From contig CM054061.1 of NCBI GenBank assembly GCA_028641055.1, positions 59,070,825 through 59,134,824 of the forward strand: a stretch of 64,000 nt of DNA, given 5' to 3'. Shown in pieces: positions 1 through 11,500 of the stretch. A program made the translations under genes and the position numbers. This DNA is from Alopecurus myosuroides (lineage: Eukaryota; Streptophyta; Magnoliopsida; Poales; Poaceae). Every line of letters starts with the position of its first letter. Within the stretch, counting starts at the first letter, position 1. Below the pieces are notes generated by a model that saw only the letters and a program-made list of their open reading frames with translations, was not told the origin of the DNA and searched no databases.

Positions 1-2466
1 GGTTCCGTACAGCGTCATTTCCACCTGTTCCCATTTTCCCTTTCAAAGGCTATGTTAACCTCTTTAGGCTTTTGTGTTGCATCTGGAGTTCCTTTTTTCT
101 CAGGGCGAGCGTTCTTTTTGGCCTGTATCAGTGTATCGATATTGCCTCCTCTTGCCCTGATGTCGTCCTCGGCTGCAGCGTGTTTGTTGGTGGTTGTAAG
201 CATAGATCCGAGATCTTTGTGCTTTTTGGAACCAATCATGAACGGTACAAGTCCGGGTTTTAGGCCATTGACGAAAGCATGCATTGCTTGGACGTCAGTT
301 ACTCCAGAGCAACTATTCTTCATTGCCGTCCATCTTGAGATGAAATCCACGTATGGTTCGTCCTCAAATTGGGTGCAACGGTTTAGCTGGTTGATGCTAT
401 TCGGGCGTTTGTAGGTTCCCCGGAAATGCTGAGTAAATACTCGAGCCATATCATCCCAGCTGTCGACAGTTCTGGAGGGTAATCCATTGATCCAGTCTCT
501 GGCTCCATCCAGTAACATTAGGGGAAGAAACTTTACAGCTTCAAGTCTGTCATGTTGTTGATCTGGACGGCTGTATAGTAGTCTGAGAGCCAGGTATCCG
601 GGTTTGTACTACCGGTATATTTTTTATACGTTGGACCAACTTTGGCAAAGCCAGAGTGCAGGGTTATCCTTCGGATCCTATCTGTGAAGCACTTAGGTCC
701 AAAGTATAAATCATCTATTTCCGCTCTATCCATGTGTGCGGAGTACCTGCCGCCTGAATGAACAGAAGGGGATCTGCTTCTTTCTTTTCCATTGTGGTGC
801 GAACGCGCTTTTCTGGGATCCTCTCTATTTCTTCCGAGGTCATGCCCCTTTGGATAAGGTGGAGTTCTACTCCTGTGTCTTTCCTTATTCCTGGGGGGTG
901 TCCGGGATCTCTCACGCCTCTGAGGTATATCCTGTCTTCCAGCTTTTTCAGCTGGGCGTCTCGGAGGCGTCATTGCTTTTCCGTCATTCCGGTGCTTTTC
1001 TTCCCGATCGTGAGGGTTAAGTCCATCTTTCGGGAGATGGGATCCGGTTCTATACGCTTCATCCTTATTGTCGGGATTTTTCTTGTCTTTTCTCGGATCC
1101 GCTTTCTTCTCTTTTGAATTGCTTGAGTCTCCAGGTTCTTCCGGTCCAGGTGCTCCAGCGGCGCATGTAGCTGTTTTGCATAGGGCTGAGTCGTCGTGCA
1201 ACTTCCCTGATCGCTGCTACCCCCGCTGTTATTGTTGCAATGCTTTTCCTAGGAAAGCATACACCCCTTGAAGTTTTTCACCATTGGAGTACATGTCGTT
1301 GTTGAGGATGGCGAACGCTGCCTCCGCATTTTCTGATGCGGTTTTATATATTGGTTCGCCTCTGGCATCTTTGTCGTTTACTTGTTTTTGCCAAAGTGGG
1401 TTGTGAAACCTTTCTTTTGGCGGCAGTACTTCCGGTCTTACGATTCCGGGTAACCTTGTAGGTTTAATGCTAGATCTATTCTTTTTCTCGTATTCCTCGA
1501 TTTCTTCCTTCATGAGCTTGATGTCATCCTGGTTTTTTTGGAGGTGTTCACGAGTTCTGAATAGATGTTGCTGCTGCCTCTGGAGAACTTGTCTCCTGGC
1601 TTCTAGAACTTCAGGGGGTTCGTGCAATCCCACTTGTGTTTGCAGTAACTCATGTTCTTCTTGTTCTGTCATTGGCGGAACAAGGATTTCTTTTGTTTTC
1701 TTCTCCGCGAGCTTTATTCCGCTTGCATCTCCTACTTCCGGGCTTTCATTGGCTGGATCAGCCGATTTCTTCTTCCGGAGTTTGTACTGGAGCTTTTTAG
1801 CGGCCTTGTGCTTTTTCTTGGAAGAGGGAGGTTTTTTGGTTGGTTCTTCCTCTGTCAATTCTTTGACATCGGGATATCTTGGATAGGTTTCTCCGTCTTC
1901 TCTCTCTTCCTCTGGCGGAGGAGTTCTAGGGCTTTCCTGGCTGTCGGCATCTGTGTTTTCAGTCGGTTTTGCCATCAGCACTTCATGGAATCTCTCTTGA
2001 AGAGATTTAACCTTTCTTTCGAAGGCGTCCTCGTCTTCGTCTTCGAAATCAAAGTTGTCTGATCCGGTTTCTGACTCTAATCTCGCCTCAATGGCGGCTA
2101 ACACGGAGTCAGCTTCCGAGTTCGTCGTTGTGTTGACGGATGTCGGATCTTCCAACTCAGTTGTGGGTTTGCCGTTTTCTGCCTCCTGCACGGGATTGCC
2201 TTCATCCGTGTTTTCGGCGATCTCGGATTGCACCATACCGACAAAGTGTGATTCACTTGTATGTCGGCGATCTGAGAAAAACCCGGCATCGTAGTCATCT
2301 TCGACTAGGTATAGGGCAGGTGAGATAAATCTACTTCCACCGCAAAACCCCATGGCCTCTGCAGTTAATCCGATAAAGATGTTTGCAGATCCAATCGGTA
2401 ACACGCAGGTACTTACCAGATGATCTTGCTCCGGTATGTAAGATCCATTGTCGAGAGTATGCTCTG
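1..2466 (-). mobile_element. Truncated Tat-type Ty3/gypsy element, gag part
   Basis: This stretch matches, on the minus strand and throughout, the gag of the complete element at 2954-12824 (about 9669-12140 there), so it is a diverged copy of the same family. It runs off the left edge of the window, so protease, pol and the 3' LTR are not seen. On the right the similarity stops at about 2466, inside the N-terminal gag region after the DNGSYIP motif. LINE sequence starts there directly, with no LTR and no visible target-site duplication. The right boundary is therefore a deletion or recombination junction, not an element end. Confidence 0.85.
15..2466 (-). pseudogene. Broken gag of the truncated Tat element
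   Basis: Three minus-strand reading blocks (about 2466-1229, 1201-533 and 518-15) together follow the gag of the 2954-12824 element in order: the acidic N-terminal region, the basic Arg/Ser/Pro-rich stretch and the Retrotrans_gag core (LLDGARDWINGLPSRTVDSW, then FTQHFRGTYKRP). The blocks lie in different frames or are separated by stops near 1205 and 525, so at least two disabling changes are present. Residues upstream of about 2466 in the first block are antisense LINE sequence and do not belong to gag. No function is expected. Confidence 0.8.
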
Positions 2467-2953
2467 GCTGGCGGTAGCTCGGGTGCATTGCGATAAGGGT
2501 TTTAGCCATGAGGCGTTCTTCATGCAGATGCATGCAGCATGGAATACAGCAAGAGATGTCTCGATCCAACCTGTGGGCTTCAAGAGGTTTGTGATTCAGT
2601 GCTATTGTCTTGGTGATTGGGAAAAGATCACGGAACGCGGGCCTTGGCTCTTCTGTGATTGAGCAGTTGTGATCGCTCCATATAATGGGATTTCTAATCC
2701 AGATGCGATAGAGCTCGAATTTTTGCCGATATGGATTCAAATACAAAAATTCCAGAGGGGTATAAGCAGGAACCAGTGGTAAAAAAAACTTGTTAATCGT
2801 CAGGATAGTGAGATGATCGAAGTCCAGATGAACCCTCCTGGAATATTCAGAGGGGACTATGTGCGGGTACGGATCAAACACGATGTCCGTAAACCCTTAA
2901 CGCGTTTTGTCTCAATATCCCTAGGAGGAAAGAGATCGATTTTTGAGGTCAAG
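2466..2953 (+). pseudogene. LINE ORF1, N-terminal part (DUF4283-like)
   Basis: Plus-strand codons read [15 protein letters not shown], then [20 protein letters not shown] and GPWLF, and later GDYVRVRIKHDVRKPL with RFVSISLGGKR. This is the pattern of the DUF4283/ORF1 region of plant LINEs, an RNA-binding gag-like protein. A stop follows GPWLFCD, and the frame changes again near the A-run at about 2780, so the coding capacity is lost. The segment ends at codon FEVK, exactly where the LTR element inserted. Confidence 0.75.
2949..2953. repeat. Target-site duplication TCAAG (left)
   Basis: TCAAG directly precedes the TG of the left LTR and recurs at 12825-12829 after the CA of the right LTR. It marks integration into LINE ORF1. 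Confidence 0.95.
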
Positions 2954-3517
2954 TGTCGAGACATCGTAGTAGTTTTCATAGACTGGGGTGCCATGAGACT
3001 ACGGTAGAGACGTGGGGTAACGGAACGGCGTAGTAACACAGAACACGGGATTTTACCCAGGTTCGGTACGTCGCGACAGTACGGCGTACCTACTCCTGCC
3101 TTTCTCACTATAAGGGACTAAAGCCCGTAATTCTGGGTTACAGTGTGAGGGAATAGATCTAGCTTTACTCGGCGAGGATCAGCTTCTCGGCGAGATAACC
3201 TAGAACTTAGAGCTTATTCAACTTAGAACTTATGAAATCTATCCTCTGTCCGGCTTTATATAATAGCCGGACTAGGGCTTACAGATTAGGAAACCTAGAA
3301 GACTACGTTTAACTGGTAACTTGGACGGTAAGGAATCCGTCTTCTTCTCCAAGCCAGATCACGCGGGCCGTGATCCGGGTTCTTCTAGAATCCGGCTTCT
3401 GCGCGTCGGCCTACTGGGCCGCCCAATGGACCTAAGCCCACTACCGCTTGGGCCACCCTGGTAGTCCGGCACTTTTGTCTACCATCTTCTATACCCCTAT
3501 TCGGTATATATCCGACA
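2954..3517 (-). repeat. 3' LTR of the 9.87-kb Tat element
   Basis: 564 bp bounded by TG...CA with TGTCG/CGACA inverted ends. It has the same length as the other LTR and looks base-for-base identical to it. On the minus strand the polypurine tract lies immediately upstream (plus positions 3518 onward). Confidence 0.95.
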
Positions 3518-3530
3518 GTAGCCCCCAGGA
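3518..3530 (-). other. Polypurine tract
   Basis: On the minus strand CCTGGGGGCTAC abuts the 3' LTR. This G-rich tract followed by CTAC is the usual plus-strand primer form in this lineage and is also seen in the two other Tat elements of the window. Confidence 0.8.
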
Positions 3531-3854
3531 AGGATCAAAACTCTGAAACTCCGCCTTTCGTCAAATACATTTTGTCCGGGAAACTTGATTCAGCAGTCTT
3601 GATTCTTTCTTCTTTCCTTTCAAAGGAGATGGTAACATAAAACTCGGAACTATGAAAATCCGGCTTTTCTTCTCGCGATCCTTCGCGGAAAAGGAAAACG
3701 TGACATCAGCGCTTTAATCATGCTGACGCAAGCGCCGCTTGGTTTCACGCGGGAAACCCTGCAACGTATCTCTGACAGATTCTCACGAGAAACGAGGAGA
3801 TAGCTATCATTCCTCTGTCGTTCCGTTTCCCGGATTTTCCGGCGAGCGACACGC

Positions 3855-3917
3855 GTCGAACATCCAACGGTCAAAAGAGCCGTTGGCACGTATCTAAACG
3901 ATTTCCAGCTATAAATA
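3855..3917 (+). promoter_or_regulatory. Promoter of the antisense gene
   Basis: TATAAATA at 3910-3917 lies about 145 bp before the ATG at 4060. Upstream at 3861-3884 is a hairpin with arms CCAACGG and CCGTTGG. The same pair of signals, hairpin then TATAAATA, occurs in the related element at 31812-31862 on the minus strand. This supports a real promoter for the antisense transcript. Confidence 0.65.
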
Positions 3918-4059
3918 GCCGTCCTCGAGCCCATAGGCAATCTTCTTCACTTCCCTCACTGCCTTCACCATTGGTACGAACGCAAGCTCGAGAGCGAAAG
4001 CTAGTCCCTGCCCCGACGAGCCCTTGCTACGCCGGAGCGCACCAGCACCACCAAGCACG

Positions 4060-7002
4060 ATGGCGTCCCCGAAATCATCACCGGCCCGCGCCTCCATCGA
4101 CGAACTTCTGGGCGATCTAGATCCCCAAGTTGGGTCGCCCAAGCACGCCGGCGGCGAGCCAGAGAAGAACATGGCGTCCGCGGCGGGCGGCGGAGGAAAT
4201 GCTTCCGCCACCGCAGATGTTGCGGGGTCCAGCACCAAATCGACTCCACCGTTCGCTCCCGAAACGGTGGAGGAGAAAGTAGAGCTCCTTGACGAGCAGC
4301 TCGCCGCCGCGAGGGCCGCGTCCGCTGCCGCCGCCGGTGGAGACGAAGAAGAGGAAACTGCAGGCAACTGGAGTGCCTGCAGTATTCCTCCGGCTCTTCT
4401 TCCTAACTTGGAGAAGGAGGGCCTGGTGCTGAAGAAGAAGTGGCGGATCCCGGAAGAGGAGACCGAGCCTACGCCCCAGGAGAACGAAAGAGTGCTCCTT
4501 ACCTCCCACCTTCTGCGAGGTATGGGGCTTCCACCCTCTTCCTTTTTTCTCCAAGTTTTATCCCACTATAACATCCAACCACATAATCTCCCTCCCAACT
4601 CTATTCTATACATGGCCGGCTTTCAGGCCTTGTTTGAGGGTTACCTAGGAATAGAGCCTAGGTTAGATTTCTGGATGTATTGTTTTGGGGTAAAACGCAA
4701 CTCTGTGGAGGGTGCTCTCCCCACTTGCGGGACCATTTCCTTTACTCTTCGGAGATTCCGAGAGGATTGGTTCCCCAAGATAAAAACTTCCGAGTCCGTC
4801 AAATTTTGGACGGGCTCTTTCTTCTATCACCCCGACGTGCCCTTTCCTAAAAAGGCCGTCGGGGTTCCACCTTTTGTAAACTCCGCCGCTGTTCCCCAGG
4901 ATAACTGGGTGACAGAGGCCGTCCAGGTTCTGCCTCCTGATCTACTAAGGATCAAGAGACGCATCGCCAAGCTCACCTCCTCAAAGCCACCTTTGACCGG
5001 TATGGACACGGTCATCTGCTGGCTGAACAGGCGGATCCAGCCGTTGGCGAACCATGAAGGCCGCCTTTTGTGCGGGTACTCGGGGGCCAAAGATCCTATG
5101 CGGACAACCGACAAGGATTGGGCCCCGAAAGAGCTTAAGCGGCGCATCAATCAATTGGTCGCATCACGCGACCAGTACGCGGAGAGTCGGCCAATGTACA
5201 CGGCCAACAACCCCGCTCCCAAGGTAAAATTCCCGTCATTTGGGTACAACTTCAATTCTTGGATAATCTACCTTTTGGTTTTGATTAGTTTTTTCCGACA
5301 GCTTGCGGATCTTCCAGACTCGGAGTTAGCCTCCGAGGCTGAGCTGGACGCGCTGCGCACCGCTACTACTGGTGGCCGCAAGCGTAAGAAGATAGTTTCC
5401 TCTGAGGAAATTATCGATCTTGACGGAATCCCCGTTGCCACGTCCAGGTTAGTTCTTCTGGATTTTTCTTTCATGGGAGCTTTTTTCATCCATCTTCGGT
5501 GTTTTGACTTTTATCCGGATTTTGGTTTTTAGCTTGCCCCCCTCCACCTTGAAGCCGAGAAAGTTGAAGAAGCTCAAAGCTGCTTCCAACCGAGGCAGCC
5601 AACCATCTCCCGCCGTCGCCCCGGATACGCCGCAGTCAATGGCGGAAGAACCTACTGCCACCACCACCACCACCAAGCCCCCTGAGCCCAGCCAGCCCGT
5701 TGTGTCCGAGTCGGACACGAGGGAAAGGGCGGCCCCGAAAGTGGGGGAATCTTCTCGGACTTTTGACGAGGAAATCCCCACCTTCGACAAGGATTTCAAG
5801 GCGATCAATGAAGGCTTGGACGCAGCCGGGAACCATTTTGCAGAATACGCAAAAGGATTCCAAGAAAACTTGGCAGGTTTGCAGCGTTTGAGCCAGGTAT
5901 GTAACTCTAGCCCCCAAGCATTAAACAAAATGCGTGCTTTTTTGCTTTGATGTTTTTATTAACCATACTTTTCCTTGCTGTGTTTCAGCAAACCTCCGAG
6001 GCCATAAACCTTGAAGTTTTCAGGAAGCTCACTATCAAGAATAAAGAAGTTCGAAGTCTTCTTTCTATTCTTGAGGAGAGAGAGGCGGAGCTGGAATCAT
6101 CTCAGCTCGCTTTGACGGAAACGAAAGGTAGGCTTTTTCGTTTTGAAATTTCCGATTTAAGACTTTGTCTAAGTTTTTTCCCGAGGAAATTGATCAACTC
6201 GGATTTTCCCTTGCTTTTCAGCTTCTTTAGCTGAAGCTAAACAAGCAGCGGAAGATTCCGGCAACGCCGAGATTCTCCGCAACGAAAACATTGAGCTTCA
6301 CAAGAATCTTGTGAAGGCTCAGCAAGACCTGGAAGCCAGCAATCTGGCCCTTGGAGTGGCTAACTCCAAGGCTTCCGAACAGGCGGAGAAAGACAAATCC
6401 ACCATTCAGGATTTGACTGAAGCTCTGAACCTTCGCCTGGAGGAAGCTTCCGAGATCGATAAACTAATCGGTAAATTTCTTACCCTTGCCCTCATCTTTC
6501 CATGTTTTGTTTTTCTCTGTTTGTCTTCTTAACCCTTTTGTATGTTTTATTGGATCAACCAGGAGACACCCCAGATGGCACTCGGGCTGCAGGCATCCGA
6601 GCTTTCGGGGAGACATGGAACTTGGTGAAGGCTGCTGCAACGCAGTTAGTAGGCAAGTTTCTTCCCGAAAAATCTGGGGAATGCTCGGAAGCTGAAAAAC
6701 TTCCGGGTATCATCATGGAGGTGGCGGAGTCCAAGGAGTCCGTTCTCCGCTCCGCTGCACGGGGTGGTGCGCGCATGGCCTTAGGCCTTATGCGCATGCA
6801 CTACCCTAGTGCCAAATCCTGGCGTGTGGCCACCGGTGTCCCTCAGGGATACACGGATGCGCAACGATCCACCATCTTTGGTGAAGTTAAGGGCCACGCC
6901 ACCCAGATTGCCGCCATGGTAAATGTCGGCGTCCACTATCCAGAAGAAGAAGCTCCTCCGATTCCCGATGAAGAAAGCAGCGAGGAGGAGTCGGATTCTT
7001 GA
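4060..7002 (+). CDS. Antisense extra gene of Tat element (Transposase_28 type), 833 aa
   Basis: Six exons with GT-AG introns keep one frame: 4060-5223, 5302-5447, 5533-5896, 5989-6127, 6222-6470, 6563-7002. The product is 833 residues. The N-terminal half carries the grass Transposase_28 / putative gypsy type transposon domain (LLRGMGLPPSSFF, HNLPPNSILYMAGF, FREDWFPKIK). A basic KPRKLKKLKAASNRG stretch and a Glu/Lys-rich, probably coiled-coil C-terminal half follow. It lies opposite to gag-pol between pol and the 3' LTR, with its own TATA box at 3910. The family occurs as an extra gene in Tat-lineage elements; its function is unknown. No stop or frameshift was found. Confidence 0.8.
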
Positions 7003-7618
7003 AGGGTTTACCTGGAACCTGGATAGAAGATGTAGACAATAGGAGCATTACTGTTCTTTCATTTGTAATCCAAAATGTAATGCTTCTTATGTATTAATGA
7101 AAACTCCGCCTTTTGCAGTTTAAACTATGAAATTACTTTGCAAGTTGTTTGAATTTTACCATTCCTTTATCTTCTAAGTTCTCTGGTGTATATGCTTTAA
7201 CTGTCCTTAGTGTTTGAAATGGCTCAAATAGCATTATGAATCGTTATGCCGAGTAACTGGGGACGAACCAAGCAGTTTTGAAACTCGAAAACATGAATCG
7301 TGCTAAAGGCATTTTTACTAACTAGTTCCAGTAACCCAGCATACGCACGATCAGATAAGACTTAGAGAAACAAGGAAAGTTTTAAGTGAAACTTGGGCAC
7401 GCAGGCAATTCAAGTTTCCTTTAGCCGTTAAAAGGCTGAAAAATCATTCAGTTATGTAACGCCGAGTACGCAAGCACAATTCGGGTTAACATTGAGAAAT
7501 TTGTAAGATCATTGGGAAATAGATGAGGCGGAAACACTTTGCACTTATAAGAAATATGGATGACAGCATTCCGACAACTTTATTTCATGATCTCAAAAGA
7601 TGTTTACATAGATTTGAA
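7003..7618. other. Spacer between antisense gene and truncated pol
   Basis: No coding signal was found. Just after the antisense gene's stop, at about 7060-7100, lie AATGTAAT and ATTAATGAA, plausible 3' UTR and poly(A) signals for that gene. The remainder is where the RNase H and integrase genes would lie in a complete relative. Confidence 0.5.
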
Positions 7619-8599
7619 CTAAGTACAGAAGGGGACATAACTTGTAAGGCGCTTCCAAGCTTCTGTAATCCACTTGACTTTGTCGAATTTCTCCAGCAAC
7701 TTGTAGATTTCAAGGGTTTTAGCCCCCAGCCAATTAATAGATCTTTTCACGGCTGTGGCATAACCCAGCAATTCTTGAACACCTTTCCCATGCGTAGGAT
7801 TTGAAATGTCCGAGATTACTTTGATCTTTTCCGAGTTTGTTTCTTTTCCTCTATGAGAAGTGATGAAACCCGGAAGTTTACTTGAGGGAACCCCGAATAC
7901 ACACTTAGATGGATTCAACTTCATCTGATAGGTGCGCAAGTTATCGAAAGTTTCTCGCAAATCCTCAAGGAGTGAATCTTTTTCCTTGGTTACGACAGCA
8001 ATATCGTCCACGTAAACATGGACGTTTTTTCCAATCTGACTATGCAAACAACGTTGCATGCAACGCTGGTAGGTTGCACCTGCGTTCTTCAGGCCAAAAG
8101 GCATGGTTACGTAGTAATACGTCCCGTACGGGGTTATAAAAGAAGTCTTGATTTGATCTTCCTTTTTCATGCGTATTTGGTGGTACCCGGAGTATGCATC
8201 CAAAAAGCATAAAAGCTCAGAGCCTGCAGTGGCATCTATTATTTGATCGATTCGCGGCAGCGCAAACCTATCTTTCGGACATAACTTGTTCAATCCTGTG
8301 TAATCTATACACATTCTGAGTGCAGTTGTGTCTTTCTTCGGTACTAATACCGGATTTGCGGACCAGTCAGTATGGATTACCTCCTTGATGAAATCCGCTG
8401 CTAAAAGCCGGATAATTTCCTTGCCAATAGCCTTCCGTCTTCTTCCGTCAAATCGACGGAGACCTTGTTTGACGGGTTTTGATCCGGGAATAACCTTGAG
8501 TTGGTGCTCAGCAAGTTCCCTGGGTACGCCTGGCATGTCAGCTGGACACCAGGCAAAAATATCCCAGTTCTCACGGAGGAACTTGATGAGCTCGCCTTC
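7619..8599 (-). CDS. Reverse transcriptase domain, truncated after RT
   Basis: It continues in the gag frame directly after the TAG codon: EGELIKFLRENWDIFAW, then DMPGVPRE, the fingers and palm region (NPVLVPKKDT, FLDAYSGYHQIRM, MPFGLKNAGATYQRCMQ) and the catalytic box YVDDIAVV. The frame ends in unrelated residues at 7619. The dual RNase H region and integrase found in the sister element at 24799-26925 are missing, which points to an internal deletion near 7620. The RT core looks intact. Without RNase H and integrase this copy cannot move on its own. Confidence 0.85.
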   Translation of the reverse strand, partial: EGELIKFLRENWDIFAWCPADMPGVPRELAEHQLKVIPGSKPVKQGLRRFDGRRRKAIGKEIIRLLAADFIKEVIHTDWSANPVLVPKKDTTALRMCIDYTGLNKLCPKDRFALPRIDQIIDATAGSELLCFLDAYSGYHQIRMKKEDQIKTSFITPYGTYYYVTMPFGLKNAGATYQRCMQRCLHSQIGKNVHVYVDDIAVVTKEKDSLLEDLRETFDNLRTYQMKLNPSKCVFGVPSSKLPGFITSHRGKETNSEKIKVISDISNPTHGKGVQELLGYATAVKRSINWLGAKTLEIYKLLEKFDKVKWITEAWKRLTSYVPFCT

Positions 8600-11500
8600 C
8601 TATTTGTTGGTCATCCCAGTCCCTACAACGACGAATTTTGTCGGATCTTTGGGATCTAGGATTACCTGTCTTGTATTCTCGGATGCCTTGAAGCTATCTG
8701 TTGGCTTCCGAGTTTCTTTCCCTGCCGGCATTTCTTTCGGCGATACCTCCTTGGCTAACTCCTTTAGTTCTTCCTGAGCTATAACTCTTTGAGCGCAAAG
8801 GGCGTTTTGCTTCTCCAACTCGTTTGCCAGCTTGAAATCACCGGCAATGGTGATTACTCCTCCTTTGGGTCCTGGCATCTTCAGCTTGTTGTAGATGTAG
8901 CAAGATCTTGCCATAAACTTGGCGAAAGCCGGACGTCCGAGTATTGCGTGATACACGCTCTCGAACGGCACAACTTCGAAGGATACTTTTTCCTGTCGGA
9001 AGTGATCTTTATCTCCGAAGGTGACATCTAGGGAAATTTCTCCTAGGGAGCGTGCTTGCCTGCCAGGAACAATACCATGGAAGCGTATATTGCTGTAATT
9101 GAGCTGGGACTCGGATATCTTCAAGTGTTTCAATGTATCTAGGTACATTATGTTGATGCTGGATCCTCCGTCCATCAGCACTCTTCTTAGCCTAGTGTTT
9201 TGAACAATAGGGCTTACAACAAGAGCTTGTGTGCCGGGTTCAGGGATATTTCCGGGATGATCAGACTGATCCCAGATTATTGGTGTGTTGGAATACTTCA
9301 AGAATTTCGGGGTTGCAGGAATGACTGCGTTTATCTCCCGGAGTGTTCTTTTGGCCACCTTTGCTGATGGAGTTGCTAGGAAAGTTAACATTGCTTCTCC
9401 ATCAACTCTCGGAAATTTGGGTTCGCCTTGCCGCTGTTGTTCCTGGATTTTGTTATCAGTGTCCGATTCACTGTCTTCTTTGTCAGCTTCTGGCTTTTGT
9501 CTGGCGGGCTTCCTCTTGGAGCCCTTCCCCTTATTCCCGGATCCTGCATTGCCTTTCATATGCTTATTTAGCCGGCATTGCGCGTTTGTATGGGTAGGTT
9601 TGCCAAATTGGGAGTGGTGGACGCAGGGTTCCGACTTAATTCTCTCCCATTCTTCAGGAGTGTAATTGATGGGATCCGGACTACGGCCTTTCCACTTGTT
9701 CCCTTTTTCTCCTCCAAAGGCTAAGTTAACCTCCTTGGGCTTTGTTGTTGACTCCGGGGTTGCTTTTTTATCAGAACGAGGTGTTTTCTTGGCCAGTATT
9801 AGTGACTCAATGTTGCCTCCTCTTGCTCTGATGTCGTCTTCGGCTGCAGCATGCTCATTAGCGGTTGTAAGCATAGACCCGAGATCTTTGTGCTTTTTAG
9901 AGCCAACCATGAACGGTACGAGTCCGGGTTTTAGGCCATTGACGAAAGCATGCATTGCTTGTACGTCAGTTACCCCAGAGCAACTATTCTTCATTGCAGT
10001 CCATCTGGAGATGAAATCCACGTATGGTTCGTCTTCAAATTGGGTGCAACGGTTCAGCTGGTTGATGCTATTTGGGCGTTTGTATGTTCCTCGAAAATGC
10101 TGAGTGAATACTCTCGCCATATCATCCCAACTGTCGACAGTTCTTGATGGTAAACCATTAATCCAATCTCTGGCTCCGTCTAGCAACATTAGGGGAAGGA
10201 ACTTGACAGCTTCCAGGTCTGTCCCGTTGTTGATCTGGACGGCTGTGTAATAATCTGAAAGCCAGGTATCCGGGTTTGTACTGCCGGTATATTTTTGGTA
10301 GGTTGGACCAACTTTGGCAAAGCCAGAATGCAGGGTTATCCTTCGGATCCTGTCAGTGAAACACTTAGGACCAAAGTATAGATCATCCTTTTCTGCTCTG
10401 TCAATATGCGCAGAATATCTCCCGGCTGAATGGACAGAAGGGGATCTACTCCTTTCTTTTCCATTGTTACGCGGACGCGTTTTTCCGAGGTTATCTCTAT
10501 CTCTTCCGTTGTCACGCCCTCTGGGATTAGGTGGAGTCCTGCTCCTGTACCTTTCCTTATCTTTGGGCGGTGTCCGAGATCTTTCACGCCTGTGAGGTGT
10601 ATCGTATCTTCCAGCTTTTTCGGCTGGGTTTCTCGGAGGTGGCATTATTTTGCCGTCATTCCGGTGTTTGTCTTCCCGATCGTGTGGTTTATATCCATCT
10701 TTCGGGAGATGAGGTCCGGTTCTAGACGCTGCGTCCTGGTTGTCGGGGTTTTTCTTGTCTTTTCTCGGATCCTCTTTTTTGTCCGAATCTCCTGGTTCTT
10801 CCGGTCCAGGTGCTCCAGCAGCGCAAGTAACAGTTTTGCAGAGGGCGGAATTATCATGCAGCCTCCCTGATCGCTCTTGTCCTCGCTGTTGCTGCTGTAA
10901 TGCTTTTCCTAGGAAAGCATACACCCCTTGGAGTTTTTCCCCGTTAGAATACAGATCATTGTTCAGGATGGCGAACGCTGCTTCCGCGTTTTCAGCTGCG
11001 GTTTTGTATATTGGTTCACCCTTGGCATCTTTGCCGTTTAGCTGCTTTTGCCAAGATGGGTTATAGAACCTTTCTTTCGGCGGCAGCTCTTCCGGTTTTG
11101 TAATTCCGGGTAACCTTGTAGGTTTTAAGACAGATCTGTGCTTTCTCTCGTACTCCTCAATTTCTTGCTTCATAATTTTGATGTCATTATGGGTTTGTTG
11201 GAGGTGTTGCCGAGATCTAAGCAGTTGTTGCTGTTGCCGTTGGAAAGCTTGTCTCCTGGCTTCCAGCATCTCAGGGGGTTCATTGGGTCCTACTGGAGTT
11301 TGTAATAGTTCTTGCTCTTCCAGTTCTGTCATTGGCGGAGCAGTGATTTCCTTAGATTTCTTTTCCGCAGGTTTTGTGCCACTAACATCTCCAACTTCCA
11401 GGTTTTCGTCAGCGAGATCAGCTAACTGTTTCTTCCGGAGTTTGTACTGGAGTTTTTTGGAAGCACGGTGCTTTTTCTTGGAAGATGGAGGTTTTTTGAC

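Noticed and set aside
1467..2062. Plus-strand ORFs with hydrophobic, transmembrane-like translations opposite gag
   Set aside because: They are shadows of the gag frame on the other strand. The Phe/Leu-rich composition comes from antisense of Glu/Lys-rich codons.
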